DNA from: Medicago truncatula
Lineage: Eukaryota > Streptophyta > Magnoliopsida > Fabales > Fabaceae
Reading direction: 5' to 3'
Assembly: GCF_003473485.1 (NCBI RefSeq)
Contig: NC_053046.1
Span: 38,339,832-38,403,831 of the forward strand
Length of the DNA stretch: 64,000 bases
In this document: positions 49,925 to 62,700 of the stretch, piece by piece
How the letters are laid out: each line of letters starts with the position of its first letter
How positions within the stretch are numbered: the first letter of the stretch is position 1
The notes under the pieces: model-generated
What the model saw: only the letters and a program-made list of their open reading frames with translations
The model's database searches: none
What the model was told of the DNA's origin: nothing
Position numbers and translations under genes: made by a program

Positions 49925-50110
49925 AATGAAAACAAATACATAATCGAAGCTCAAATCAAATATGAAATGGAAGATGAAATTGAATATGAAAAGATGAATT
50001 CAAATATGGAATTGAAGATAAAATCGAATAAAAAATCATAGATGAAATCAAATACGAAATCAAAGATGAAATGCAAATACAAAATCGAAGATGAAATCGA
50101 ATACGGAATT
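49925..50110. repeat. Purine-rich minisatellite (GATGAAATCGAA units)
   Basis: About ten imperfect units of GAAGATGAAATCGAATACRA-type sequence, 18-21 bases each, give a strongly purine-biased plus strand. No coding is conserved across units. Confidence 0.75.
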
Positions 50111-50357
50111 GATGGTTTGAAAATTCACTTGTGCTCAGACTCGGCCATGTTCAAACGTTTGCTTCATCTTCGATATGATCAGAGTTGAAGGTTAGTTCGA
50201 ACACATGAGAGAGAGAGAGTTGAAATGTTTTTTTTTGTTTTAGTGGAATAGAAATGTGTTCGGATATAAACACTACTAAGTTAGTAATATTAACAGTACT
50301 GAAAAAGAGTGTTACCAATGTAACACTTATTAAAAAATGTTAAAAAAATCTCTATAT

Positions 50358-50482
50358 TAGTCCTAGCTCAACTGGCAAAATGCCAAAATTGTTAGGCTGG
50401 ATGCCATGATCGGGATTCGAACCCCGGTACCTCCACTTATGTGTGTGAGTTTATAATGGCTTTGCCATTTCGTCTATCTACC
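50358..50482 (+). mobile_element. tRNA-derived SINE copy
   Basis: The A box CCTAGCTCAACTGGC, the linker AAAATGCCAAAATTGTTAGG, the B box GGGATTCGAACCCCGG and the tail CCTCCACTTATGTGTGTGAG match the minus-strand copy at 1140-1263. A truncated tail of the same family lies at about 59205-59260. Confidence 0.75.
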
Positions 50483-50701
50483 AAAACAAAAACAAAAAGT
50501 AAGTGTTGCAAGGTGAATGTTACAAAAACACATAAGTGTAGTAGTGAGTGTACTAGCTAGACTCACATACCTCAAATTAAAGGAGTGTTGAATTGTGGAT
50601 TTGAACACATACCCCCCACATACAAACGTCCACCGACGAACAAGAAAAAAATAGTTTAGGTGGGTCATTAAAACAACTATAATATATAAACATAAAATTT
50701 A

Positions 50702-51639
50702 GGCTTAAATGTGCTTTTGGTCCCTTAACTGTTTATTTGGTATCGCTTTGGTCCCTTAACTAAAAAAAAGATTGTTTGAGTACTTTATCTTTATCTCTAT
50801 TACCTGTTTTGGTCTCTTCTGTTAAAAAAAATTCAAAAAACTGTTAGGGCTTATATTATTCATCTTCTTCCTTCTCTTTCCATCATCTTCATCATGATCT
50901 TCATCATCAACAACACACCAGCCCAGAAAAAAAAAAACTTTTTCATCATCATCAAAGCCCAAATCCTCTTCATCAAATCAACAAATCCTTCAATCTTTCC
51001 TCTTATGTGTTGAATCTCAAACTCAAAGCTTCCTTCTATGAATAATCATCGTTGAATCTCAAACCCAAATGATCTTCAATTTTCTGACTTCTCTCTCTTC
51101 CCTGCAATTCTTCACCAAACTCTCTCTCACGCCGGCCGCCGCCTTCTCTCTCCCCTTTCTCTTCCATTCTTCCGTTTCTTTTCGATCTCCCACTCTCCCT
51201 CTCGTGCAGTCTCCCTTTATGGGTTTAAAGGATAAAAAAAAATTATAATCAAGTGTTGTTGTTGTTGGTTCGAGAATGGATTGTTTGGTGAAGGTTAGGA
51301 TTTGGTTGTACGGTTGCAAGAGAATGAATTTTTGGACATGGAAAGGTTTGAAGAGGTTGGATTTGGATTTAAAAAAAATTGTTGTTTGGTAAATTAAAGT
51401 GATTTTTTTCTTCTTCTGGGTTGGTGTGTTTTTAATGATGAATATCATGAAGAAGATGATGGAAGGAGAAGGAAGAAGATGAATAATATAAACCCTAACG
51501 GTTTTTTGAATTTTTTTAACGGAAGGGACCAAAACAGGTAACAGAGATAAATATAAAGTACTCAAATAATCTTTTTTTTAGTTAAGGGACCAAAGCGATA
51601 CCAAATAAATAGTTAAGGGACCAAAAACACATTTAAGCC
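50702..51639. mobile_element. Non-autonomous Mutator-like element, 9-bp duplication
   Basis: The left end GGCTTAAATGTGCTTTTGGT is mirrored by ACCAAAAACACATTTAAGCC at the right. The inverted arms stay alignable for about 235 bases (to near 50937 and from about 51404), including TTGGTATCGCTTTGGTCCCT and TATTATTCATCTTCTTCCTT. TAAAATTTA flanks both sides (50693-50701 and 51640-51648), a 9-bp target duplication diagnostic of Mutator-like elements. The interior of about 465 bp carries a GC- and CT-rich patch (ACGCCGGCCGCCGCCTTCTC near 51129) unlike the ends, so it may hold captured host sequence. No transposase is present. Confidence 0.92.
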
Positions 51640-54600
51640 TAAAATTTAAGTTGTAATACACATTAAGCATAAAGTTGAAGTAGCAGAGTTTGATTAGAAG
51701 TTCAGGAGGGTACTTTGAAAAAACGAATAACATATTTTACCACTGCTATAAATTAAGATTTTTTTTAAAGTACAACTATTAATTAATGGATTTTTTTAGT
51801 TGACATGACAATATAAGGGAGGTGGCCCACTACAACCCATGAGGGACTCAAAGAGACAACATCCATGCGACCATCAATTGTGTTGTACTTTCAGGAAAAT
51901 CATTTAAGGTTTTAATTTGTATCAGTTATTATTTTTTTTACACAACTTGCATGTCTACCTTCAGTGACGGATCCATAAATTTTAATAAGTGAGGTCAAGT
52001 TATATCATAAAAATTTATATAAAACTTTATAAACGCGTAAGCGTGCGAAAATTATACAAGTTATATTTATAATTGTCCTAAAATGTTGATTTTTAAAAAA
52101 ATATTTGTCCATTTCTAGCAGAGTATAAAAAATATAACCAACGATATGCTATGAGATAATTGGTTAAAGATTTCATAAAAGAAATTTTGATCTTAAAAAT
52201 AAGCGTTATTTGTATCAATATAATAATTATAACAACTTCTTTTTAAAAAAACCACTTCTTTTGATTTATTAACTAATGCTCTTAGAACACTCATTAGGAT
52301 CCTTCTTAGTTTTATAATTTTTTGTAGTTTAATAAATAGACTGTGTGAAGACAATAATACTATATAAAGAGGGGTCAAACTAGATATATTTATAATTTTG
52401 GATTAAAAATATAATGTACATGTGGTGCCAGTCTACCTTAGAAATAGACTTGTTTTTTGAGTAATCATTCCAAATGGATTTGAAGAACAGACTAAGGGAT
52501 GATATTTTTTTTTTTGAAAGAAGTAATAACTAAACTTATAAGGTCTTCATTTTATACGGATGAAACATATATTTAACTCAAAATTTTATTGTAAAAATAG
52601 GAATGAAAATTAATTTTGACTATAATTGTTTTTAGGGAGGTCTGATCTGAGTCATCATGAAGAAATTCATGCTAGTCTATGAGAGAAAAAGAAGCATAAA
52701 GTAGGAAAAGTATTTTGTCAACATTTCACAAAAGAGAGAGGGGAGCGTATTAATCATATCATTGGAGAACTTGTCGTGTGGGGAGTATTGTTTTAGTCCC
52801 AACAGGAAACATCGAGGGAGTTGCTTCCAACGTATTCAACAGGTCGGTCAAATCACATCATTTATTTGCTGGGTTCTATTTAAAGTTACAATCCAATTCA
52901 TCAAAATTGATATCGGGAGATATGATCAAACCTAAAATTTTGAGAGATTACATTCAAATATCTCAATTTAACATTATTAGATCAACTTACATCATCTTTA
53001 TTATTGATCATTTATCCTTTACTGGAGATTCACTTTCATCATCTATCTTTTAAAAAAGGGTCTTTTTAGCTTATGCCTTAAGGCACAAGATAAGAAATTA
53101 AATATAGAATAACTTTAGAAATTGTGCATTCATAACTTTAAAATCTTAAAAACTTATTTTTAAATACCATATTTATTATTTAATTATATTTTAAGATATT
53201 TACCTTATGCCCACAATGGAAGAGTCTTAAACATTTAAGACATGATACCTAATAGGTACCCTATTGTGGAAAAAAAAATTGAGGGTCTTAAATGATGCAA
53301 GGTCTAAATTAAGACGTCATTCTTAAATGGGTCCACGTTACCTTTTTATTATAATAATAATTAAAAAGTGTATTAAAATAGATAGTGTATAAAATAAATA
53401 ATATTGGTGGATCCCGATCAGACCTTTTGTTAGAGGGTCTCTATTGGAGTGGTTGAGTACCTATTAGGTACTATTATTAAAAAATTATTAAAAAGTGATG
53501 TGTCAATGTGAGACCCATTTAAAACCTCAAAGATGAGAATCTCCATTGTGGATGCTCTAAGGACACAAGTTAATATTTTCATTTAAAAAAAATCATTTTG
53601 GTCTTATATTTTGATCTTTGATGTGGTTATCTTATTTCCCAAAATCTCTTGTTCGAACTGGAATTCATCTTCTTCCATGCAACATCCATTCAACTTCTAA
53701 AAAAAAAAATTCATTACATCTCATATCAAATTCAAACATTGTTAGCGAATTGTCAATCTCATACTTGGGTTTGACTTTTGACCTTTGATAAGTAAAGAGT
53801 GACCAATAATGGACTCAATTAAGCACAAACCTCTAGAGTTTTGTAAACCATAAATTATTTATTTATTTATCATGAAAAATCAATCTTGTTACTGGCGCTA
53901 GCTGCTAGTGACATAAATCCATTTGAAAAAAGGGAGAAAAAGAGCACCATATCCCAATGATAAGAAACATCATCAAGTTTTGCACTTGCTAGAGGAATGC
54001 CAAATGCCAGAATTGTCTTTTCTTGTGGTTAGAGGCATGTTAAAGGAATGTGAAAGGGATTAATATAAAAGAGAGTTACGTACAAAGTCATTGATTCTGA
54101 ATTGTTGTCATTATTTGCCGATGCATATGAAAAATTTGTTATCATACATGTCTATTTTGATCTTATAAAATTATAAATTTGAAAATTGGCTTTGTCAAAC
54201 AACAATAATGCACTTAAAAAAATAGTATTCTCTATAAATAAATCCATTTGAAAAATTCTCCCCTTAACCACCTTAACTACCAGATTAATTAATGCTTTTT
54301 TTCCATCTAAATTAATCGGAGTTTATTTGATTTTATACAAACAATTCATAAGAAACATTAGTTTATGGGAATATTATTCCAAGTTATTTTAAAATATATA
54401 TTTAGTTAGATTGTATATAATATTCCTAAGAATCTTTTATGATAGTCAAGTGCAGAGAAAGTGACAGAAGTGAAAATAAAACAAAAAAAATAAATCTAAC
54501 ACATGAGATTTTATTCTCAACTTTATAAAAAATTAGTTTTACCATCAACCTCTTCTCTGAAAATTATATATTTTTCCAAAGTCTTTAATATGAAAATAAT

Positions 54601-54711
54601 TTTTTTCAACTCAACCATATTTCCATTTTCCATAACATGTATTATTCCTAGCACACTATGATTCATCACACACCCAAATTCTTATCCTATGTTCCTATTA
54701 TACTGTACACA

Positions 54712-57700
54712 ATGAAACCAATCAAATTCAGATTATCATTTTTATTCATGTTACTAGCCTCTAAATCCTTCATAGCAGAATCAAAATGTAGCAAAACTTG
54801 TAATATAGCGTTAGCTTCCTATTATCTACAAGATGATACAAATCTCACATATGTTTCAAACATCATGCAATCAAACCTTGTTACAAAACCAGAAGATATT
54901 GTTAGTTACAACACAGACACAATAACAAACAAAGATTTTGTCCAATCTTTTACAAGAGTGAATGTTCCATTCCCTTGTGATTGCATCCATGATGAGTTTC
55001 TTGGCCATATATTTCAATACCAAGTTGCTACAAAAGATACTTATTTATCTGTTGCTAGTAACAATTATTCCAATTTGACTACTTCTGAATGGTTGCAAAA
55101 TTTCAATAGCTATCCATCAAATGATATTCCTGATACTGGAACTCTTAATGTTACTGTTAATTGTTCATGTGGGAACAGTGATGTTTCCAAGGATTATGGT
55201 TTGTTTATTACATATCCTCTTAGACCTGAGGATTCTTTGGAATTGATTTCTAATAAGACTGAAATTGATGCTGAGTTGCTGCAAAAGTATAACCCTGGTG
55301 TGAATTTTAGTCAAGGGAGTGGTTTGGTTTATATTCCTGGGAAAGGTACTTTCTTATTTTTGCTTCTATATATGTTTTGGTCTTTTGATATCAATTCATG
55401 ATGTTTTTGTACATACTGTGAGATTGATTTTCTTATAGTATGTATTAAATTGGTTAAAGGGTAATAGGTATTTGCTATTTTACTTTTGATTTTTGTGAAT
55501 TTATATAGAATCATGGTTTTTTTTGTACCAAAAAAAAAAAAAAGAATCATGGTTTTTGAAAAGGACAAAACTTAAGTGTATTTTTATAGGTGCTTTTCGT
55601 AGTATTCTTCACTTAGCATACAATTTCTGTGGTTATAACAAACTTAGAGAAAGTTATAGATTGGAGGAAATCATTGGCAGTTACGAACATTTTAAGTGAA
55701 GAACACGAAAAGCACCTAACCTAAGTTTTGAAATGTCCAGAATCACAATTTGAGCCATTACATCACAGTTTTTTTATGTCTTTCCGACTGAAATATGGCC
55801 ATCATTGAGGTCACATTTGATCGTGATTCTCTAGAAAATCAATGATAACCTTGAATAGGAATAAAAAGTAGACTATCCCAGATAAATGAGAAATCTTGAT
55901 TTTTGTTTATTTCTCTTAAACTTAAGCTTCCTAATTGCTTGTTTTGGCTATAAATCTTAGTATGGAGAAATGCTAATGATTTCTAATAATCTGATTAGTA
56001 CTGCATTCAAAGTGTTTACATGATAAGAAATGCATTGAAGGTGTGTGTAACTTTTTAGCATTATGCTGCTTATAGTTGTGTGCCTGTATCTTCAACTTCA
56101 TTATGGAGATCTATAAGCTTTGAAACATTATCCTCACATTTGATTTTCTATTCAATTTCCAGACCAAAATCGTAACTATGTGCCTTTTCACACTAGGTAA
56201 TTCCCTTTTTGCTTTGCACATGAAGTTAAATAATTTTTCATACTCTTAATAACATGCTAATCTTGATGGCCTTGTTTTCATTTTCATTTTCAGCACTGGA
56301 GGTTAGTTTCAACCTTCAAACTACACAAAAAGTTGAATTGTTGATTATTGTTATACTCGAGTTTGGCATTCATATCAGATGCAAGGTAAAAATATCCTTA
56401 AAGTAGAACTCTAATCTACTTCCATCTCATATTACATATATTTTTGTACATAATCAGGTCTATCAGGTGGAGTTATAACTGGAATATCTGTTGGAGCAGT
56501 AGCAGGACTAATTCTATTATCATTTTGCATTTATGTTACGTATTACCGAAAGAAGAAGATAAGGAAGCAAGAATTTCTTTCGGAAGAATCCAGCGCGATC
56601 TTCGGTCAAGTTAAGAATGGTAAATAGATAGATAGAAAATTAAAATATAGTTGATCATGATGGACGATAGACTATAGGAACGCTTATTTATCATCTTTCT
56701 TTCAGATGAAGTCTCCGGTAATGCTACATATGGAACTTCAGATTCTGCGAGTCCTGCTAATATGATTGGAATTAGGGTGGAAAAATCAGGAGAGTTTTCA
56801 TATGAAGAACTAGCCAATGCCACAAATAACTTCAACATGGCTAACAAAATCGGTCAAGGTGGTTTCGGTGAAGTCTATTACGCAGAGCTGAATGGCGAGG
56901 TTTGTAATCATAGCATTGTTAGGTTTAACTTTTGATAATAATTCAAATCTTCCACCTTCACTTATTTTGAGCTTTTGATGTTTTTTTTCCCACTAAATAG
57001 ATACTTCAAGCACCACAAATTAATGTTAGATATAATTATGCTTTAAGGATATATCTGCAATGATTCCCTTTTATAGCTTTCACATAAAGAAGTTAACTCT
57101 AATTACACAGAAAGCTGCAATAAAAAAGATGGACATGAAAGCAACAAAAGAATTTCTTGCTGAGTTGAAGGTGTTGACGCGTGTTCATCACGTGAACCTG
57201 GTAATATTTGAAACTTAATCCATAAGCTATCTAGCATAGCTAATGAAAACAATTTATAACTTAAATGAAATCAGTTTGATTTTATTTTATCTGTAGTTGA
57301 ATAAATAGCTTATGCATAAGCACTTATATATGTTTATCTATGGATCACCATTTATAGGTACGCTTGATCGGATACTGTGTTGAGGGATCCCTTTTCCTTG
57401 TCTATGAATACATTGATAATGGAAACTTAGGCCAACATCTACGCAGTTCAGGTAATATAAGAACTTGTTAAATATCTATGTTCAGTATTGATGCATTAAT
57501 ATGATTATAATGAACGATGATTATATAATATAACGATCAAGTCAAAATGTTTCCAGATGGAGAACCTTTGTCATGGTCTATCAGGGTTAAAATTGCTCTG
57601 GATTCAGCCAGAGGTCTTGAATACATTCACGAACATACCGTCCCTACATATATTCATCGCGACATAAAGTCAGAAAATATTCTATTAGACAAAAACTTCT

Positions 57701-58662
57701 GTGCAAAGGTACAATCTGTTTCAATAACTTTCTTCAGCTTGTTACCTTTCTTTTCGGATAATTCTGAGAGACCTTATATTATTTTGTTTTCAGGTTGCAG
57801 ACTTCGGATTAACCAAGCTGATTGATGCTGGAATTTCATCAGTTCCCACTGTTAATATGGCTGGCACATTTGGCTACATGCCACCAGAGTATGATGAAAA
57901 TTATGCTTGTCTTTTTATGTGAAAGAACCTTATTTGAGGCCAGAACAAAAATTTAATGACACCATTTTCTTATCTTGTAGATATGCATATGGTAGTGTTT
58001 CTTCAAAAATAGATGTATATGCTTTTGGAGTAGTTCTTTATGAACTAATTTCTGCTAAAGCAGCTGTAATAATGGGTGAAGATTCTGGTGCTGATTTAAA
58101 GGGCCTTGTAGTTTTGGTGATTCTTCACTCCCTACTATTAATAATATTTTCAAAATGCAGCCTAGTGATTTTTACATTAGAAAATATATTTAAAACTATG
58201 TATATATTGTTAATTTCTTATGTTTAATTTTATTGGTGACATGTGTGACAGTTTGAAGAAGTTTTTGATCAGCCACATCCTATAGAAGGTCTTAAAAAAC
58301 TGGTGGATCCTAGGCTTGGAGATAACTATCCAATTGATCATGTATTCAAGGTAGAATATTATTCCATTTATTTAGTTTCAAATATAAACAACAAAAATCT
58401 CAAAATTCAATTAATTATATTATATTTAATGATATCATTCTTGAAAATTTAGAATCATAGTGATTGAAGCAATATTGACCAATTTTTTTACTTGCAGATG
58501 GCACAACTTGCGAAAGTATGTACAAATAGTGATCCGCAGCAACGTCCAAATATGAGTTCTGTTGTAGTTGCTCTTACCACACTAACTTCAACTACTGAGG
58601 ATTGGGATATTACTTCTATATTCAAAAATCCAAATCTTGTAAATCTAATGTCTGGAAGATAG
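54712..58662 (+). CDS. LysM receptor-like kinase (LYK type), 12 exons
   Basis: A plasma-membrane receptor kinase of the LYK3/NFR1/CERK1 class, which binds chitin or lipo-chitooligosaccharides. Exons: 54712-55345, 56163-56196, 56294-56301, 56458-56619, 56706-56899, 57111-57200, 57358-57451, 57557-57708, 57794-57888, 57981-58116, 58252-58350, 58498-58662; 620 residues, the normal family length. I chose the ATG at 54712 rather than 54658 because it gives a proper signal peptide ([20 protein letters not shown]). The ectodomain has three LysMs with Cys pairs 26/30, 89/91 (PCDC) and 151/153 (NCSCGN). A membrane helix is at about 231-252. The kinase is complete: [10 protein letters not shown] (329-338), Lys349, Glu362, HRD Asp441, DFG Asp459, [11 protein letters not shown]. 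All catalytic residues are present, so it is probably active. Its closest visible relative is the next gene. The exact LYK number cannot be set from sequence alone. Confidence 0.93.
56294..56301 (+). other. 8-nt microexon of first LysM kinase
   Basis: CACTGGAG lies between ..TTTTCAG and GTTAGT. It joins phase 2 to phase 1 and codes Ser(part)-Thr-Gly just before the membrane helix. The equivalent exon in the second kinase is also 8 nt (61370-61377), which supports both. Confidence 0.85.
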
Positions 58663-59730
58663 GAATGTGAATTTAGGATACAAATGTTATGGGGATTATA
58701 CCCTTATATTAAAAATAACCAAATGGCTTTTCTTTAGTAAGTTTTTGGGTATTGTTATTTGCACCTCTGTTTTTTTTTTTTAAGGAAATATTCCTTTTTA
58801 TAAAATTAATCTCAAAATTTAGTTAGGATAAGTTCAAGAATTTGAGAATCCAGGATTCCTTTTCTTTTTGAACTTTTTTCCTAGAAACACATGTATATTT
58901 ATTATGAAAATTTTAGTGTAAATTAAGTATTATTTGCGCACAACTCCGTATACTATTTTCCCGAGTTTATGTAGGATTAGAATGAGAAACAAAACACTCC
59001 TTTAAGAATTTTAAAATTATTGAATTCTCAAAGTTGAGTACGAATCTCAGACCTCTATTTAAGTTGTAAGAAACTCAAATCATCTCATGCAAACATTGTT
59101 AACGTATTTATTTTAAAAAATTCATTAAATTTGGAAAATATAACGTATACCACTCCGTGTCTTTGTACACGATTTAAAAAATTAATAGATCAAATGTTGT
59201 GATAGAGATTTAAATCCCGACTCCTCCACTTACATATATGAATTTTTAATGACTATTATTATCATCGTATATACACACAAAAAGAAATACTATTTGGACA
59301 CAAATCCTAAAGGCATTGTTCACTGTATACAATGTATTCTTTAATTGCCAGATATTTCATAAGATAAAAGATTTCAACATTTACCACTCACTTCTGAAAG
59401 TTATTTCTTCCCTTCCATCTAAATTTCCAAACATAGACTAAAATGTGGGCCATCAAAGTATAGGATGGACCAGTAGTTGTATCAAAGTCAACTCAAAGGC
59501 AAAGTGGATGTGTGGGTCCCTTTTCACACCAACATGTCAAGTTGCCAACATGAATGTCTGTTCATGTCATGACGACAACACTAACACTACGCGGAAATTA
59601 GCAACCTCTTACACACATGCTTAAAATATTGTCTTATCTTCTTTCTTACACTAATTTATTCATTAACACTAACACAAAAACTTCAATTTTCTCTTCTTCT
59701 CTTCAAAAACCATTTGTTATATTCAACTCA
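58663..59730. other. Spacer between tandem LysM kinases
   Basis: About 1.07 kb holding the 3' UTR of the first kinase, a truncated SINE tail at about 59205-59260, and the promoter of the second. No gene is seen. An in-frame upstream ATG at 59617 exists but gives an implausible long leader. Confidence 0.7.
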
Positions 59731-62700
59731 ATGAAAATCAGTTTCAGTTTCATAGTTCTTATCTTGTTAATAGCTTCAACAGAATCAAAGTGTAACGAAG
59801 GTTGTAGTCTAGCTCTAGCGTCATACACCTTAAACCATGTTTCCAACCTTACATATATTTCAAACATTATGAAATCCAATGTTCTTTCAAAACCTCAAGA
59901 TATCATCATCAACAACGACAAAAACAAAAGGGCGAATGTTCCCTTCCCTTGTAATTGCATCAATGGAGAGTTTCTTGCTTATACATTTCTCTATGAGCTT
60001 CAGCCAGGAGAAACATATACATCAGTTGCAGAAGAGAGTTTTTCAAATTTGACTACTGATGTTTGGATGCAAAACTTCAATGTTTATAGACCAACTAATA
60101 TTCCTGATTTTGCAATGATTAAAGTTACTGTTAATTGTTCTTGTGGGAATAAAGAGGTTTCTATGGATTATGGATTGTTCATCACATATCCACTTAGAAG
60201 TGAGGACACTTTGGAGTCTATTGCTAAGGGTGCAGAGATTGAGGCTGAGTTGCTGCAGAGGTACAACCCTGGTGTTAATTTCAGCAAAGGAAGTGGTCTT
60301 GTTTTTATTCCAGGGAAAGGTTAGTTTTTTAATTTTTCTGTCATGGTTTAATTGATTTCAACTCTATATGGGGATTTTGTACTTTCTGTAAAGTGGGTTT
60401 ATGAAATAGCACATTAGTACACATTGTTGCTTATTCTGATTTTAGATTTTGTCAATAAGTATATCTAGGACTGAATGTGTTATATTCCATAGATGAAGTT
60501 GAGAGAAAGTTAGAAAACTTTTGTATTGATGGTAATGAGTAATATTGCAAATGAGAAAATTGACCTTTTTATGAGGTGATTACATCTATATATAGGCACC
60601 ACCACTAAGTACCAAAAACTACTATCTCTAATAGTAGCAAAGCGGACGGAGTGAGTAAAGCAAGAGCCCCTGCCCTTTGGGCTTGGTCCATTTGTTAGTT
60701 GTGATACAACTAGGAGGGGATAGAGGGTGCGGGGGGCGACAGATTAAGGTAGACCTGTAATCTTGACTACAATAATTAAACAAAGTTTTGTACTATGTAA
60801 TCGTAACCATTGCATAATAGAAAACTACAATAGACAACAGTCACTCTGCGACTGCAGTCCAAGGTGTAGCACATGCTAGGATAGTTAGAGTTTTGTTATT
60901 GTTAGTCAATTTGGAATTAGTTAGGAGTTAGTTACTCAATTAGTTGTGCAGCTGGGTTCTATTAATAACACTAACATTATTGTGTACAAAATTCAATATC
61001 TTTTATCAATCTATAATATATGATTCCTTAATGAGCTTTTATCTCAATGTGTATTCCTATGCTCTCTTTCTCTCCTGTGAGTATGATCTATGGCCCTATC
61101 ATCCCATGATTCTTCACAGCAATCGACCGAACTCTGTAATCAATCTTTGTGTTCTTGTGCGTTTATTTATTTGATTACTTTAGAGTCGGGTTTGCCTCAA
61201 TTTTCGTCCTTTCACTTTACAGATCAAAATGGAAGCTATTTGCCCCTTCACCCGAGGTATAAATTCTATACTTATTCTCCATGTTAATTTACATCAAGTT
61301 TTAATTTTTTTGACATTATCTGAAAAAACATTATAATAAATTTTCATTTTCTTTTGCAGCACAGTAGGTTTGATCTCTTACTCCTGCAAAAAGTTGGTAA
61401 TTTGATTATTGTCTTTGCTGAAGTTTGATATCAATGTCTATATCTAAGCCAAGGTAAAGATATCGTCAAAGTTATAATGCCAATGTTATTTCATCTCATG
61501 TATTATAGTTTCTACATGAGCAGGTCTAGGAACTGTGGCTATTACTGGAATATCTGTTGGAGTACTAGCAGCGCTTTTACTATTGTTATTTTTTGTGTAT
61601 ATTAAATATTATCTAAAGAAGAAGAATAAGAAGACATGGGAGAAAAATTTGATTTTGGATGATTCCAAGATGAAGTCAGCTCAAATTGGTACCAACATCG
61701 CAAGCATTATGGTGGAAAAATCAGAAGAATTTTCATACAAAGAACTATCGATTGCCACAAATAATTTCAGCATGGCTAATAAAATTGGTGAAGGTGGTTT
61801 TGGAGAAGTCTTCTATGCAGAGCTGAGAGGACAGGTCTGTTATTCTATGCATGGTCTCAATTACATGTATATTCTTACTTATCAGTACTTTATGATACTT
61901 GCAGGTCATAACTTGATTTGATACAAAATTAAACTCAATTGGTGCAAATTCTTATTGTGTGTCGATCTATTTTGGACATGAACCTCATATTGAATCATGA
62001 TTTTTCCAACGAATTCCAATTAATCCTACTATATAGCGTTTTAGAATGTTTCTGTTTTGGTACTAAATAAGTCCTTTCCTATTACACAGAAAGCCGCCAT
62101 TAAGAAGATGAAGATGAAGGCATCAAAAGAATTTTGCGCTGAATTGAAAGTCTTAACTCTTGTTCATCATTTGAACTTGGTAATTAGTTTATGTGTCTAT
62201 TACTAAATATCATTGTTTTAGAAATTAGAATTGAAAAGAAAAAGTTCTAATCATGTGAGACTGTTCAATGTTTGCTCTATTCTTGGATTATATTAAACTG
62301 TTTTATACCATTATCTTTTACTTTTTTTATTTTTATCAACCTATTTGTGACCATGTAGGTAGGTTTGATTGGATATTGTGTTGAAGGTTTTCTCTTCCTT
62401 GTCTATGAATACATTGACAATGGAAACTTGAGTCAAAATCTTCACGATTCAGGTGAGATAAACTCAATGAAAATATCTATGCCGCACCGATGTGAATATG
62501 TGATTGTAAAGTTTCTGATCAAGTAAAAAATGTTACCAGAAAGAGAACCTTTGTCATGGTCTACAAGGATGCAAATTGCGCTGGATTCAGCCAGAGGTCT
62601 TGAATATATTCATGAACATACAGTACCTGTATATATCCATCGCGATATAAAGTCGGAGAACATTTTATTAGACAAAAGCTTTTGTGCAAAGGTAGAAGCC

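Larger units (their letters stand above)
48406..54711. other. Large intergenic region with repeats
   Basis: No supported gene. It holds a GT-rich block (48540-49515, possible LTR element remnant), two minisatellites (49613-49760 and 49925-50110), a SINE (50358-50482), a Mutator-like element (50702-51639), and a repeat-derived block at about 53210-53575 whose end resembles the one at 5120-5145. The final 250 bases should be the promoter of the first LysM kinase. Confidence 0.55.

Noticed and set aside
49613-50110. CRISPR-like array
   Set aside because: Units are contiguous minisatellites with no unique spacers, in a plant nuclear context.
51059-51565. 168-codon minus-strand open frame
   Set aside because: It lies wholly inside the Mutator-like element and runs into its inverted end; no family motif.
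51960-52080. hAT-like end (CAGTGACGGATCC)
   Set aside because: Only one end is readable; no partner end or duplication could be found.
54658-54711. Upstream in-frame ATG for the first LysM kinase
   Set aside because: It adds 18 residues ahead of a good signal peptide; family members start at the second Met.
59617-59730. Upstream in-frame ATG for the second LysM kinase
   Set aside because: It adds 38 residues before the signal peptide; the Met at 59731 matches the paralogue.
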